A stretch of DNA of 64,000 nt from Sulfurimicrobium sp031426915 (GCA_031426915.1 JASJPB010000004.1:43998-107997), one strand, 5' to 3'. Shown: positions 50,885 through 59,984, counted from the first letter of the stretch. Notes: generated by a model from the sequence alone, not told the origin. Program-made: numbers and translations.

Positions 50885-51262
50885 CTTGCATCTCCTGTTT
50901 GATAAACATGGATTAATTTAGCCTTCCAACGGACAATTTGCGATAAGGTAAAGTCCTTAATTTTTAGACTAATGGATGGGAATTTTCTGGATTTGAGCAA
51001 TGCCATGGAGTCCCGATGCCAGGAGAAGCTTGTATGACCTGATATGACACACGACAGCTGCCGGGACACTTTCCCTTCCCAGCGGAAAATGGTCGGTCTC
51101 GCCCCACATGGAGGGTTTCGAGGCAGATGGTCTGGGCACGGAACGGCTGCGCTACAGCGCCGTCATGGTTTGGGCGGGGATATCCCTGGATAAATAATGA
51201 CTTGCTCACCCGCACCTAAACACGCTTGGTTTAATGCGATCAAGGCGGCTACAATGCCGGGC
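50885..51262. other. intergenic region before nnrS
   Basis: About 380 bases without a supported gene; the open frames here are short and unlike any family. A sequence TTTAATGCGATCAA at 51230-51243 resembles half of an FNR/Dnr box but is too close to the nnrS start to be convincing. Confidence 0.4.
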
Positions 51263-52486
51263 ATGAAAAACATCCCCACCACCTGGAAAACTTTCAGTGC
51301 CGCTCCCCATCGCATGATGATGCTGGGCGGAGCCGTGCAAGGCGTGGCCGCCATGCTGTGGTGGCTGGCCGACTTGCTGGGCCGTTATGGCGGTCTTTAC
51401 CCGCCGCTGACGTGGACCGTGGCACCGGTGTGGGGACACGGATTCATCATGATTTACGCTTTTTTCCCGTTCTTCGTGTTCGGCTTCCTGATGACCACCT
51501 ACCCCAACTGGATGAACGGACAAAAGATCCCCCAGCGGCTTTATGTCCCGTCGTTCGTCCTGCTGGCGGGAGGCGCGCTGCTGTTCTACCTCGGCCTTGT
51601 TGCGGGCAAGGGGTTGATGATGGCAGCAGTGGCATTGCTGCTGGCGGGATGGGGCATCGCCCTCCATGCCCTGCTGCGGGTCCTGGTCAAGGCGCACCAT
51701 CCCGACAAATTCCATCCCACCCTCACCACCGTCGCGCTGACCATGGGCTGGCTGGGGATGGCGGCCTACCTCGCCTGGCTGGCAACAGACAACGACTGGC
51801 TGCTGGGCTTCTCGCGCCACGCCGGGGTTTGGTGGTTCCTGGTGCCGACGCTGATAACGGTCAGCCACAAAATGATCCCGTTTTTCAGCAGCAGGGTGCT
51901 GGATCATTACCTGATGGTCCGGCCCAACTGGGCGCTCTACTTCATGCTCGCCTGCAGCATGGCCCATGGTGTTCTGGAGATGGCGAACCTGCCGCAATTG
52001 TTATGGCTGACCGACCTGCCTTTCCTGGCTTGTGCAGCCTATTTCTCCTGGACATGGGGCTTGTTGCGCAGCTTCAAGGTCAGGCTGCTGGCTGTATTGC
52101 ACATCGCCTTTGCCTGGCTCTGGGTCGCCCTGCTGTTGCATGGGGTACAAAGCCTGGCGCTGTTCATCACCGGCACAGCCTGGTTCGGACTGGCCCCGTT
52201 GCACGCGCTGGCCATCGGCTTCTTCGCCTCCATGGTGCTGGCCATGGCCTCACGGGTCACCCTGGGGCACGCCGGGCGCGAACTCGTGGCGGACAATACC
52301 ACCTGGGCACTGTTTCTGGGTTTCCAGCTGGCCGCTGTGGCACGTATCGCACCTGACCTGGCAGGAGCTCCGGCAAGCATTTTTTACCCGGCTGCAGCCG
52401 TGGTGTGGCTCGCCAGCTATGGCCCGTGGTTCGTCAAATACGCGCCCCTCTACTGGCGCCGACGCTCTGACGGAAATCCGGGTTAG
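51263..52486 (+). CDS. nnrS: NnrS family heme/copper membrane protein
   Basis: A roughly 407-residue protein with about 12 membrane helices. Histidines in WGHGFIMIYAFFPFFVFGFL, LVPTLITVSHKMIPFFSSR, and ALAIGFFASMVLAMASRVTLGH are placed as in NnrS, which is expressed under nitrosative stress and protects metabolism from nitric oxide. The start at 51263 (MKNIPTTWK) is preferred; ATGs at 51254 and 51197 are possible. First gene of the NO island. Confidence 0.88.
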   Translation: MKNIPTTWKTFSAAPHRMMMLGGAVQGVAAMLWWLADLLGRYGGLYPPLTWTVAPVWGHGFIMIYAFFPFFVFGFLMTTYPNWMNGQKIPQRLYVPSFVLLAGGALLFYLGLVAGKGLMMAAVALLLAGWGIALHALLRVLVKAHHPDKFHPTLTTVALTMGWLGMAAYLAWLATDNDWLLGFSRHAGVWWFLVPTLITVSHKMIPFFSSRVLDHYLMVRPNWALYFMLACSMAHGVLEMANLPQLLWLTDLPFLACAAYFSWTWGLLRSFKVRLLAVLHIAFAWLWVALLLHGVQSLALFITGTAWFGLAPLHALAIGFFASMVLAMASRVTLGHAGRELVADNTTWALFLGFQLAAVARIAPDLAGAPASIFYPAAAVVWLASYGPWFVKYAPLYWRRRSDGNPG

Positions 52487-52560
52487 CGCTTTTTCTTCCA
52501 GCCCGGCAACAGGCTTGTCCTGAATTTTAACACCCGCGAAAGTTGTCACCACTCACTTCC

Positions 52561-52574
52561 TTGATTTAGGTCAA
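52561..52574. promoter_or_regulatory. FNR/Dnr-type box before the hemerythrin gene
   Basis: TTGATTTAGGTCAA: both five-base halves (TTGAT and the accepted variant GTCAA) with the required four-base spacer. It lies 103 bases upstream of the hemerythrin start in an otherwise gene-free gap. Confidence 0.75.
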
Positions 52575-52677
52575 TGCGTCCGGCATGGGCTACACGGAAA
52601 ATTCGGCAATTACCGAAATCCTTCCGCCTGACCAATATTGTATTGCAGGCGCCATCATCCAGCCGGAGCTCCGACCG

Positions 52678-53115
52678 ATGACAAGCATCAGCACTTTCCT
52701 CGCCCCCGATCACCAGCGTTGCGACAACCTGTTCGCACAAGCCGAAACCTCTGCCGCCAGCGGCGACTGGGCCAGTGCCGCCGTGAATTTCACGCATTTC
52801 AGGGACGCGCTCATGCACCACTTCGCCATGGAAGAGGAGGTCATGTTTCCCGCCTTCGAAGCCAGCACCGGGATGACCCACGGTCCCACCGAAATGATGC
52901 GTTCAGAGCACCGCCAGATGACCGACCTGACGAACCAGATGGCGGATGCCGCGATGAACAAGGACGCCGACGGTTTTCTCGGCGATGCCGAAACCTTGCT
53001 CATCATCATGCAGCAGCACAACATGAAGGAAGAACAGATGTTGTATCGCATGGCTGACCAGGTGCTGGCGGGCGAGATGGAAAACGTGCTCGAGCGCATG
53101 CGCGCCATAGGTTGA
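52678..53115 (+). CDS. hemerythrin-domain protein
   Basis: A 145-residue four-helix protein. The di-iron ligands are visible as LAPDHQRCD, HFRDALMHHFAMEEEVMFP, SEHRQM and QQHNMKEEQMLY. Hemerythrins of this size bind oxygen or nitric oxide; given the neighbours an NO-related role is likely. The ATG at 52678 is preferred because the hemerythrin fold starts there. Confidence 0.88.
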   Translation: MTSISTFLAPDHQRCDNLFAQAETSAASGDWASAAVNFTHFRDALMHHFAMEEEVMFPAFEASTGMTHGPTEMMRSEHRQMTDLTNQMADAAMNKDADGFLGDAETLLIIMQQHNMKEEQMLYRMADQVLAGEMENVLERMRAIG

Positions 53116-53119
53116 CGAC

Positions 53120-53377
53120 ATGTCAGAGCGCATTCTCGACGCACGCGGCCTGGAGCCGCCCGAACCCATGGAACTCACCCTGGAGGCCGTTGACAGCCTC
53201 GCCCCGGGGGAACGCCTGCGCCTCCTGATTCACCGCGCGCCTTACATGCTTTACCCCATTCTGCACGAGTGGGGATTTGAATGTCGCACCCAATCCACGG
53301 AGGACGGCACGTTCGAGGTCCTGATCTGGCGCAAGGAGCAGTCTGCCGTCGGCAGCGGTGCCACGGAGCTGCAATGA
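53120..53377 (+). CDS. DUF2249 protein
   Basis: An 85-residue protein (ILDARGLEPPEPMELTLEAV, LAPGERLRLLIHRAP), a small alpha/beta fold related to TusA/SirA but without the CPxP cysteine. DUF2249 genes are common next to nitric-oxide reductase and hemerythrin genes. It is four bases after the hemerythrin gene and overlaps the next gene by four bases. Confidence 0.87.
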   Translation: MSERILDARGLEPPEPMELTLEAVDSLAPGERLRLLIHRAPYMLYPILHEWGFECRTQSTEDGTFEVLIWRKEQSAVGSGATELQ

Positions 53378-54675
53378 GCCAGCCGGCCAGCTTGTCCCTG
53401 GATCAGGCCCCTCCGATCCATGTGCCGCTGCGTTTTTTCCTCACCGCCCCGCTGTTCGCGCTGGCCGCTGCCATGCTGCTGCTATGGCAGGGCCCGAATC
53501 TGTTCGCAAGCCGCTGGACGCCGGCCCTGCTGGGTGCCACCCACCTGCTTACCCTGGGACATATGGCCCTGATGATGGTGGGCGCGATGCTGCAAATGTT
53601 GCCGGTCGTGGCGGGTACACCGGTGCGACGGCCCGCACTTGCCGCCAGCGCGGTCCACATCCTGACAACATGCGGAATCCTGCTCTTGTCCGCCGGGCTG
53701 ATCTTTACCCTTCCTTTCGCGCTCAAGATCGCGCTGCCGCTCCTGGGCGTTGCAATCTTCCTGTTTGCCGCCATAGTCATGCTCACCTTGTTCCGCGCCA
53801 GGCCGGAAAACATGACCGCACGGGCGATGCGCCTCGCCATCCTGATGCTGGCTGCCACGGCGGCGCTGGGCATGACACTGCTCAGCAACCATGCATACGG
53901 CTGGTGGCTGCAAACACGCGTGGCGCTCACCAACCTTCATCTCACCTGGGGCTTGCTGGGCTGGGCGGGCATACTGATATCCGGTGTCGCCTACCAGGTG
54001 GTGCCCATGTTCCAGCTCACGCCGCCCTACCCGGCCAAACTCACGCGCTGGCTGGCAAGCATGCTGTTTGTGCTGATTCTGGCCTTGGCCCCGGCAATCC
54101 TTGTGCCTCCGCTTCAGGTGGTGCTGGGAATATTGGTGGCAGCCGGCTTCGCCACTTTCGCGCTAACCACCTTGTGGCTGCAGACCAAACGGCGACGCAA
54201 GCTGCCCGATGTCACGCTGGATTTCTGGCGCGGCGGCATGATCAGCCTGCTGCTGGCAATTTCGTTGTGGCTCGCGGCGCAACTATTCCCCACCGTCAGG
54301 CTGACGGAAAGCTATAGCCTGCTGCTGGGAATATTGATGATCGTGGGATTCTCCATGTCGTTGATCAACGGCATGCTTTACAAGATCGCGCCCTTCCTGG
54401 TGTGGTTCCACCTGCAAAGCAAACGCGGGCCGGGCGGGCCCACGGTGCCGAACGTCAGGCTCATCCTGCCGGAAAAACGCATGCGGCGGCAGATGTGGCT
54501 GCACTTTGCCGCCCTTGCCACACTTCTGGCCGCCGCGCTGCAACCGCATCTGTTTGCCCGCGCGGCGGCGATCCTTTTCGGCGCCTCCAATCTGTGGTTA
54601 TGGCTCAACATCGCCACCGCCTGCCGCACTTATCGCGACGTGAATGCGATTCTGAAGCAGGCTAACACCGGGTAA
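53374..54675 (+). CDS. His-bearing polytopic membrane protein of the NO island
   Basis: A 433-residue protein with about 12 hydrophobic helices. His57 and His63 lie in HLLTLGHMALMMVGAMLQ, and His189 in NLHLTWGLLGWAGILISG, each followed by GxxxQ/PxxP-like helix turns similar to heme-copper oxidase subunit I and to NnrS. No proton-channel motif of oxidases is seen. It is related to the minus-strand protein at 54984-56108. I do not know a named function; heme or copper binding is inferred. Translationally coupled to the DUF2249 gene. Confidence 0.75.
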   Translation: MSQPASLSLDQAPPIHVPLRFFLTAPLFALAAAMLLLWQGPNLFASRWTPALLGATHLLTLGHMALMMVGAMLQMLPVVAGTPVRRPALAASAVHILTTCGILLLSAGLIFTLPFALKIALPLLGVAIFLFAAIVMLTLFRARPENMTARAMRLAILMLAATAALGMTLLSNHAYGWWLQTRVALTNLHLTWGLLGWAGILISGVAYQVVPMFQLTPPYPAKLTRWLASMLFVLILALAPAILVPPLQVVLGILVAAGFATFALTTLWLQTKRRRKLPDVTLDFWRGGMISLLLAISLWLAAQLFPTVRLTESYSLLLGILMIVGFSMSLINGMLYKIAPFLVWFHLQSKRGPGGPTVPNVRLILPEKRMRRQMWLHFAALATLLAAALQPHLFARAAAILFGASNLWLWLNIATACRTYRDVNAILKQANTG

Positions 54676-54916
54676 AATCAATCACGATGAGTTCCGGTTC
54701 CCGTGCCACATACTGGATTTCAATGCCGGCGCCGTAGCGTTGCTGCATTTGATCCAGCAGCGGCAACGGGTCGTGGTCGTTCATGAAACGCATGGTTTCG
54801 CCGGAATTGAGCGTATCGAGCGCACCGAAAATGGCGGCATGGCGAAAGCGCTTGGCCACGCAGCGGGCGTCGAAAGGATAAATTGCCTCGGGCTGGAGGA
54901 TGTTGAATTGTGCCAT
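54662..54916 (-). CDS. second DUF2249 protein
   Basis: An 84-residue protein with RHAAIFGALDTLNSGETMRF and NDHDPLPLLDQMQQRYG, the DUF2249 core. Its 3' end overlaps the convergent membrane-protein gene by 14 bases. A perfect FNR/Dnr box lies 58 bases upstream, at the spacing expected for class II activation with a short leader. Confidence 0.87.
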   Translation of the reverse strand: MAQFNILQPEAIYPFDARCVAKRFRHAAIFGALDTLNSGETMRFMNDHDPLPLLDQMQQRYGAGIEIQYVAREPELIVIDFTRC

Positions 54917-54973
54917 GGGTCGTTCCTATTATTGACAAAATCAGTAGGATATAGCAGCGCCCTCGCCATCTCC

Positions 54974-54987
54974 TTGATTGAAATCAA
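54974..54987. promoter_or_regulatory. perfect FNR/Dnr box before the second DUF2249 gene
   Basis: TTGATTGAAATCAA is a perfect match to TTGAT-N4-ATCAA. It lies within the last bases of the 374-residue membrane protein gene and 58 bases before the DUF2249 start. A plausible -10 element (TATATCCT) lies about 31 bases downstream of its centre. Confidence 0.85.
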
Positions 54988-56108
54988 GCACCTCGAGATT
55001 GAAGGAATACCCGCCCTGCGGCAAATACAAACGGCAACAGGCCAGCCAAGGCCAGAACCGCGCCCCAGCGCTGTCCGGCCAGCACAAGCATGCCGCCGCC
55101 CAGCAACAGGGCGGCCCGGATCGCGCTGCCATAAGTCAGGCGCCGACGCGCCAGTTCATGCCACTCGGTGTGCCGGCCAGGCCTCAGCCACAGCGGCAAT
55201 AATTGCCCCGCCGCCCCGCTCAGCAGCGGGAACAGAAAGGCAAAGACCCACAAGTGCGCCAAGCCGGTCGAGCCGATCCAGCCTGCGCCATGCACGCCCC
55301 CGGCAGCAAGCGCAATGGAAAAGCCCGCCAGTGCCGCCGCCAGCAAGGGAACGGCGCCATGCCGGCACAAAATAGCGTCGCGGTAAGGTTCAAACCAGGC
55401 CCGTGCCAGACGGCCCGGGGGAATGCACCACAGCACCAGGCCGGGCCAGGTCAAAAGGGGCAACCAGGCCGAGCCGAACGCAATCAGCAGCGTACCGCCC
55501 AGCGCTGCGGGGAGATCAGTGCGCAGCCTGGCCACGGCACCCGGGTCGGGACGTCCTGCCGCAGTCGGCAAAAGCACCTGCAAGGTGCCCAGCGCGGTCA
55601 AGCCGACGAAGCCGAGCAGATTAAGATGCAGGTGCAGGCGCTTGAGCGCCAGAGCCTCCCGTGGCCATACCGTCATTGCAAGCACTGCCAACAGGCTCAT
55701 CATCAGGCAGCCCAGCGCCGCGACATACCAGCGCAACCCCGCATGCGCGCCTCCCAGCGCAGCCCGGCTGCGCCTGAATTGCCAGGTCGTCAGGCCAACT
55801 CCGGCCAGCAGGCCGAGACTGGCGGCAGCGTCGCGGAACGCCACGGGCAGAGAAAAAACAAAATAAGCCACAATCAGGGCGCCCCCCGCCCAGGCCAGCA
55901 ACGCAAGGCTTTCGATAGCGCGCGTAGCGGCACGGGTGCGAGTCAGCACCGGGACGAAATGCATCATCGCAGCCATGATCAGCGGCATCACGCCCAGCGC
56001 AAAAGCCAGGTGGATATGAGCAGCCCGGTGCAAGTCGCTCACGAGCGGCAGCAACAACGCACCGATCATGGCCAGGATGGCGGCCATCACCAGAAAAACC
56101 AGAATCAT
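54984..56108 (-). CDS. second His-bearing polytopic membrane protein of the NO island
   Basis: A 374-residue membrane protein with about 11-12 helices. Clustered histidines occur in SDLHRAAHIHLAFALGVM, MMHFVPVLTRT and KRLHLHLNLLGFVGLTALG. The latter aligns with NLHLTWGLLGWAGILISG of the protein at 53374-54675, so the two are related. Similar to NnrS or oxidase subunit I in style. The ATG at 56108 has GGAGAG upstream. It is divergent from norC across a shared FNR/Dnr box. Function unknown. Confidence 0.75.
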   Translation of the reverse strand: MILVFLVMAAILAMIGALLLPLVSDLHRAAHIHLAFALGVMPLIMAAMMHFVPVLTRTRAATRAIESLALLAWAGGALIVAYFVFSLPVAFRDAAASLGLLAGVGLTTWQFRRSRAALGGAHAGLRWYVAALGCLMMSLLAVLAMTVWPREALALKRLHLHLNLLGFVGLTALGTLQVLLPTAAGRPDPGAVARLRTDLPAALGGTLLIAFGSAWLPLLTWPGLVLWCIPPGRLARAWFEPYRDAILCRHGAVPLLAAALAGFSIALAAGGVHGAGWIGSTGLAHLWVFAFLFPLLSGAAGQLLPLWLRPGRHTEWHELARRRLTYGSAIRAALLLGGGMLVLAGQRWGAVLALAGLLPFVFAAGRVFLQSRGA

Positions 56109-56203
56109 GAAAGGTACTCTCCACGGGAACGCCGCAATCATAGCGCGGCGACACAAGAGGCAGAAGGAAGTTCACCCGGCAGACCGGGCTAAGGCCACCA
56201 ACC

Positions 56204-56217
56204 TTGATCCACATCAA
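56204..56217. promoter_or_regulatory. perfect FNR/Dnr box between norC and its divergent neighbour
   Basis: TTGATCCACATCAA is a perfect TTGAT-N4-ATCAA palindrome. On the norC side, GTTAAT lies 31 bases from its centre, where a -10 element is expected. It sits between divergent genes and could activate both. Confidence 0.88.
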
Positions 56218-56358
56218 GGATTCAGACGACCTGCTAAGTTAATGTGTGCGTGCCGCGTTCCATGTAACTGGTTGCGCGGCTGCCCATTGGCGATTTTGAT
56301 GGGAAGCAGCAGGCAATCAAACTTGGATCCAATAACCACAAGCTAATCAGGAGGTAAT

Positions 56359-56784
56359 ATGAGCGAAACATTTACCAAGGCGATGGCGCGAAACATTTTC
56401 TACGGGGGAGCCGTATTCTTCTTCCTGTTGTTTCTCGGCCTGACCTTTGACACCATGCAAACGCTACCCAAACGGGATCATCGGGAAAACATTACCGATT
56501 CGGTCGTGCGAGGCAAACACATCTGGGAAACGCGCAATTGCATCGGTTGCCATACCCTGCTGGGTGAAGGTGCATATTTCGCTCCTGAACTGGGCAACGT
56601 CTACACACGCCGCGGCGGCCCATTCATCAAGGCCTGGATTCAAGCCCAGCCTACTGGCGCTCCCGGTCGTCGCCAGATGCCACAATTCCACCTGAACGAT
56701 CAGGAACTGGACGACATGGTCGCATTCCTGAAATGGATGTCCGAGGTCAACACCAACAAGTGGCCACCGAACATTGAAGGCTAA
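56359..56784 (+). CDS. norC: nitric oxide reductase cytochrome c subunit
   Basis: A 141-residue inner-membrane-anchored c-type cytochrome that feeds electrons to NorB. It has one N-terminal helix (FYGGAVFFFLLFLGLTF), the heme motif CIGCH near residue 62, and the axial methionine probably in RRQMPQFHL. AGGAGG precedes the ATG. It is followed by norB. Confidence 0.96.
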   Translation: MSETFTKAMARNIFYGGAVFFFLLFLGLTFDTMQTLPKRDHRENITDSVVRGKHIWETRNCIGCHTLLGEGAYFAPELGNVYTRRGGPFIKAWIQAQPTGAPGRRQMPQFHLNDQELDDMVAFLKWMSEVNTNKWPPNIEG

Positions 56785-56828
56785 TCCACTGGATTCTCTG
56801 ACAATTTCAAGGTTTAGGAGGAATTAAT

Positions 56829-58208
56829 ATGCAATACCAATCTCAGGCGGTGGCGAAACCCTACTTCATTGCCGCAATTGGCCTGTTCGTCGGACAGATT
56901 CTGTTCGGCCTGATCATGGGCTACCAATACGTTGTCGGCGACTTTCTGTTTCCGATGATCCCATTCAACGTGGCCCGCATGGTCCACACCAACCTGCTCA
57001 TCGTGTGGCTGCTGTTCGGCTTCATGGGCGCGGCGTACTACATGATTCCGGAGGAATCGGAAACCGAGCTGTTCAGTCCCAAGCTGGCCCTGCTCATGTT
57101 CTGGATCTTCCTGGTGGCGGGCGCGCTCACCATCGTTGGCTACCTGGCGGTTCCTTACGCCACGCTGGCCTCGATGACGGGTAACGACATCCTGCCCACC
57201 ATGGGACGAGAGTTCCTGGAGCAACCGCTGATCACAAAAGTCGGCATCGTGATCGTGGCACTGGCCTTCCTGTTCAACATCAGCATGACCATCCTCAAGG
57301 GCCGCAAGACCTCCATCGCTCTGGTGATGTTGCTGGGCCTGTGGGGTCTGGCAGTGTTCTTCCTGTTCTCCTTCTACAACCCCTCCAACCCGGTACTGGA
57401 CAAGTACTTCTGGTGGTGGACCGTGCACCTCTGGGTTGAAGGCGTGTGGGAACTGATTCTGGGCGCAATGCTGGCCTTCGTGCTGATCAAGGTGACGGGC
57501 GTTGACCGTGAAGTGATCGAAAAATGGCTCTACATCATCATTGCCATGACGCTGATCACCGGCATCCTCGGTACCGGTCACCACTATTTCTGGATCGGTA
57601 CACCGGAATACTGGCAGTGGTTCGGTTCCGTGTTCTCTGCTCTTGAACCCATCCCGTTCTTCATGATGACCGTGTTTGCCTTCAACATGGTGAACCGTCG
57701 CCGCCGCGAGCACCCCAACAAGGCAGCGACCTTGTGGGCACTGGGCACCGGCGTGATGGCTTTCCTGGGTGCCGGCGTGTGGGGCTTCCTGCACACCCTG
57801 GCTCCGGTGAACTTCTTCACCCACGGCACGCAAATCACCGCTGCCCACGGTCACATGGCCTTCTACGGCGCCTACGTGATGGTGAACCTGGCCATGATCT
57901 CCTATGCCATGCCGATGCTGCGCGGTCGCACCGCCAACTCCGGCCCGTCACAGATCATGGAAATGTGGTCGTTCTGGCTGATGACGGTGTCCATCGTGTT
58001 CATCACGCTGTTCCTCACCGCCGCCGGCATCCTGCAAGTCTGGCTGCAACGCGTCAGCGCCACGCCGATGTCCTTCATGGCGGCGCAGGATCAGATCATG
58101 ATCTTCTACTGGCTGCGCGAGATCACCGGCGTCGTGTTCCTGATCGGCCTGGTACTCTACATCTGGAGCTTCTTCTGCAAGAAGGGTGAAGCACAGACTG
58201 CTGCATAG
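56829..58208 (+). CDS. norB: nitric oxide reductase catalytic subunit
   Basis: Heme-copper superfamily subunit with 12 helices that reduces NO to nitrous oxide. Heme and FeB ligands are in HTNLLIVWLLFGFMG, WWWTVHLWVEGVWELI, GTGHHYFWIGTPEYWQW and AAHGHMAFYGAYVM; the conserved glutamate near FeB is in VEGVWE. 459 residues. AGGAGG lies before the ATG. The heme c partner norC shows this is a cNOR, not a quinol type. Confidence 0.97.
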   Translation: MQYQSQAVAKPYFIAAIGLFVGQILFGLIMGYQYVVGDFLFPMIPFNVARMVHTNLLIVWLLFGFMGAAYYMIPEESETELFSPKLALLMFWIFLVAGALTIVGYLAVPYATLASMTGNDILPTMGREFLEQPLITKVGIVIVALAFLFNISMTILKGRKTSIALVMLLGLWGLAVFFLFSFYNPSNPVLDKYFWWWTVHLWVEGVWELILGAMLAFVLIKVTGVDREVIEKWLYIIIAMTLITGILGTGHHYFWIGTPEYWQWFGSVFSALEPIPFFMMTVFAFNMVNRRRREHPNKAATLWALGTGVMAFLGAGVWGFLHTLAPVNFFTHGTQITAAHGHMAFYGAYVMVNLAMISYAMPMLRGRTANSGPSQIMEMWSFWLMTVSIVFITLFLTAAGILQVWLQRVSATPMSFMAAQDQIMIFYWLREITGVVFLIGLVLYIWSFFCKKGEAQTAA

Positions 58209-58226
58209 TTATAAATAGTTCCTCCT

Positions 58227-58252
58227 GGGGGGCCTCCGGGCCCCTCTTTTTT
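58227..58252 (+). terminator. terminator after norB
   Basis: A GC-rich stem GGGGCC/GGCCCC with a four-base loop, followed by T-runs (TCTTTTTT), 20 bases after the norB stop. It may lower expression of the following norE-norF-norQ genes. Confidence 0.8.
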
Positions 58253-58262
58253 GCCTTAATAG

Positions 58263-58859
58263 TTGACTATTTTGATACACAACAAGCCGACACCACACAT
58301 AATCCACGCCACGCCGCCCGGCGACCTGGCGATCTGGTTTTTCATCTTTGCCGAGCTACTGGCTTTCGGCGTATTTTTCGTTGCCTACGCTTTTGCGCGG
58401 GCACACAACGTGGAGCTGTTCAACGAATCGCAACAGCACCTCAACCGCGACTCGGGAGCGATCAACACCCTGGTCCTGATCACCAGCAGCTATTTCATGG
58501 TGCGCGCAGTCGCGGCCATCAAACAGGGATTTTCGCGCCAATGCGCGCGCTGGATCGCCGCCGCCATCGGCATGGGCGGAGTATTCCTGGTCATCAAGGT
58601 ATTCGAGTTCCATGCCAAGTTTTCCGCCGGCATCACGCTCAGCACCAACACCTTCTACATGTTCTACCTCTCGCTGACGATCTTCCATTTCATGCACGTC
58701 ATTCTCGGCATGCTGATCCTGGCCGCGATAATGTTTAAAGCGCGTGGCGGCGGCTACAGCGCGGAAAACCATACCGGCGTGGAAACCGGCGCCTCCTACT
58801 GGCACATGGTGGATCTGCTGTGGATCATCCTGTTCCCGCTGGTTTACGTCATCCGTTAA
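58263..58859 (+). CDS. norE: cytochrome c oxidase subunit III-like protein NorE
   Basis: A roughly 198-residue protein with five helices, of the cytochrome oxidase subunit III family; the N-terminal PPGDLAIWFFIFAELLAFG and EFHAKFSAGITLSTNTFYMFY segments fit NorE. It supports nitric oxide reductase activity. The start is a TTG at 58263 with no clear ribosome-binding site; another TTG lies at 58272. It starts 11 bases after the norB terminator. Confidence 0.88.
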   Translation: MTILIHNKPTPHIIHATPPGDLAIWFFIFAELLAFGVFFVAYAFARAHNVELFNESQQHLNRDSGAINTLVLITSSYFMVRAVAAIKQGFSRQCARWIAAAIGMGGVFLVIKVFEFHAKFSAGITLSTNTFYMFYLSLTIFHFMHVILGMLILAAIMFKARGGGYSAENHTGVETGASYWHMVDLLWIILFPLVYVIR

Positions 58860-58867
58860 GGACGCCC

Positions 58868-59149
58868 ATGGAAACCACACACAAACCTCACTTCATCCGC
58901 CCCTGCACCCGCATCTGGTTGGTGCTGATGATCCTCACCGGCATTACCTACGCCATCGGCGAAGCCGGGCTGGGCGGCGTCGGCGTCATGCTCACCGTGC
59001 TCGGCACCGCCGTCATCAAGGTGGAAATGGTGGCCAACTACTTCATGGGCCTGCGCCGCACCCGATGGCTATGGCGCGGCATCGTGCTGGGCTGGCTGCT
59101 GCTGGTCGCCACCCTGATTACTGTCGCTTACTTGATGACGGTCAAGTAA
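58868..59149 (+). CDS. norF: NorF-like subunit IV protein
   Basis: A 93-residue protein with three helices (RIWLVLMILTGITYAIG, GVMLTVLGTAVIKVEMVANY and WRGIVLGWLLLVATLIT), matching the small NorF/oxidase subunit IV family. It follows norE by eight bases. Confidence 0.85.
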   Translation: METTHKPHFIRPCTRIWLVLMILTGITYAIGEAGLGGVGVMLTVLGTAVIKVEMVANYFMGLRRTRWLWRGIVLGWLLLVATLITVAYLMTVK

Positions 59150-59201
59150 TTGGCGGCTCGATTAACTTAGACTTGCAACACACTACAGCCTGGCCAAAAA
59201 A

Positions 59202-59984
59202 ATGAGCGAATTGCCCTTCTACAAACCCCACGGCAACGAAATCGAGTTGTTCGAGCACGCCTATCGCAACCGGCTGCCGCTGCTGATCAAGGGACCAACC
59301 GGCTGCGGCAAGACCCGCTTCGTGGCACACATGGCGGCCCGCATCGGCCTGCCGCTCTACACCGTGGCCTGCCACGACGACCTCACCGCCGCCGATCTGG
59401 TGGGGCGCCATCTCATCGGCGATGGTGTCACCTACTGGAACGACGGCCCGCTCACCCGTGCCGTGCGCGAAGGCGGCATCTGTTACCTGGACGAAGTGGT
59501 GGAAGCGCGCAAGGACACCACCGTGGTGCTGCATCCGCTCTCCGACGACCGGCGCATCCTGCCCATCGAGCGCACCGGTGAAATACTCGACGCGCCGCCC
59601 GAATTCATGCTGGTGGTGTCCTACAACCCCGGCTACCAGAACTTCCTCAAGGGCATGAAGCCCAGCACGCGCCAGCGTTTCGTGAGTTTGCGCTTCGACT
59701 TCCCGGCATCCGAACTGGAACAGCAAATCGTGACCGGTGAAACCGGCGCCGATGCCATGTTGTCAAAGAAATTAGTCAACCTTGCCAACAGCCTGCGCGC
59801 CCTCAAGGAGCATGATCTGGAAGAGTCCGCCAGCACGCGCCTGCTGGTTTATACCGCCACCCTGATCGGTAGCGGCTTCGACCCGGTGGAAGCCTGCCGG
59901 GCCGCACTGGTGGAGCCCCTCACCGACGACGAGGAGACCGCCGAAGCACTGATGGAGATCGTCCATGCCACCTTTGGCAGATGA
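59202..59984 (+). CDS. norQ: MoxR-type AAA+ ATPase NorQ
   Basis: A 260-residue AAA+ protein, NorQ/NirQ/CbbQ group. Walker A GPTGCGKTRF, Walker B ICYLDEVVEARKD, and the sensor region RFVSLRFDFPASELE are present. In cNOR systems NorQ works with the von Willebrand protein NorD to insert the non-heme iron of NorB. No norD gene follows in this window. Confidence 0.92.
   Translation: MSELPFYKPHGNEIELFEHAYRNRLPLLIKGPTGCGKTRFVAHMAARIGLPLYTVACHDDLTAADLVGRHLIGDGVTYWNDGPLTRAVREGGICYLDEVVEARKDTTVVLHPLSDDRRILPIERTGEILDAPPEFMLVVSYNPGYQNFLKGMKPSTRQRFVSLRFDFPASELEQQIVTGETGADAMLSKKLVNLANSLRALKEHDLEESASTRLLVYTATLIGSGFDPVEACRAALVEPLTDDEETAEALMEIVHATFGR

Noticed and set aside
51230..51243. TTTAATGCGATCAA as an FNR/Dnr box for nnrS
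   Set aside because: Only one half-site matches and it lies about 20 bases from the chosen start codon, too close for activation.
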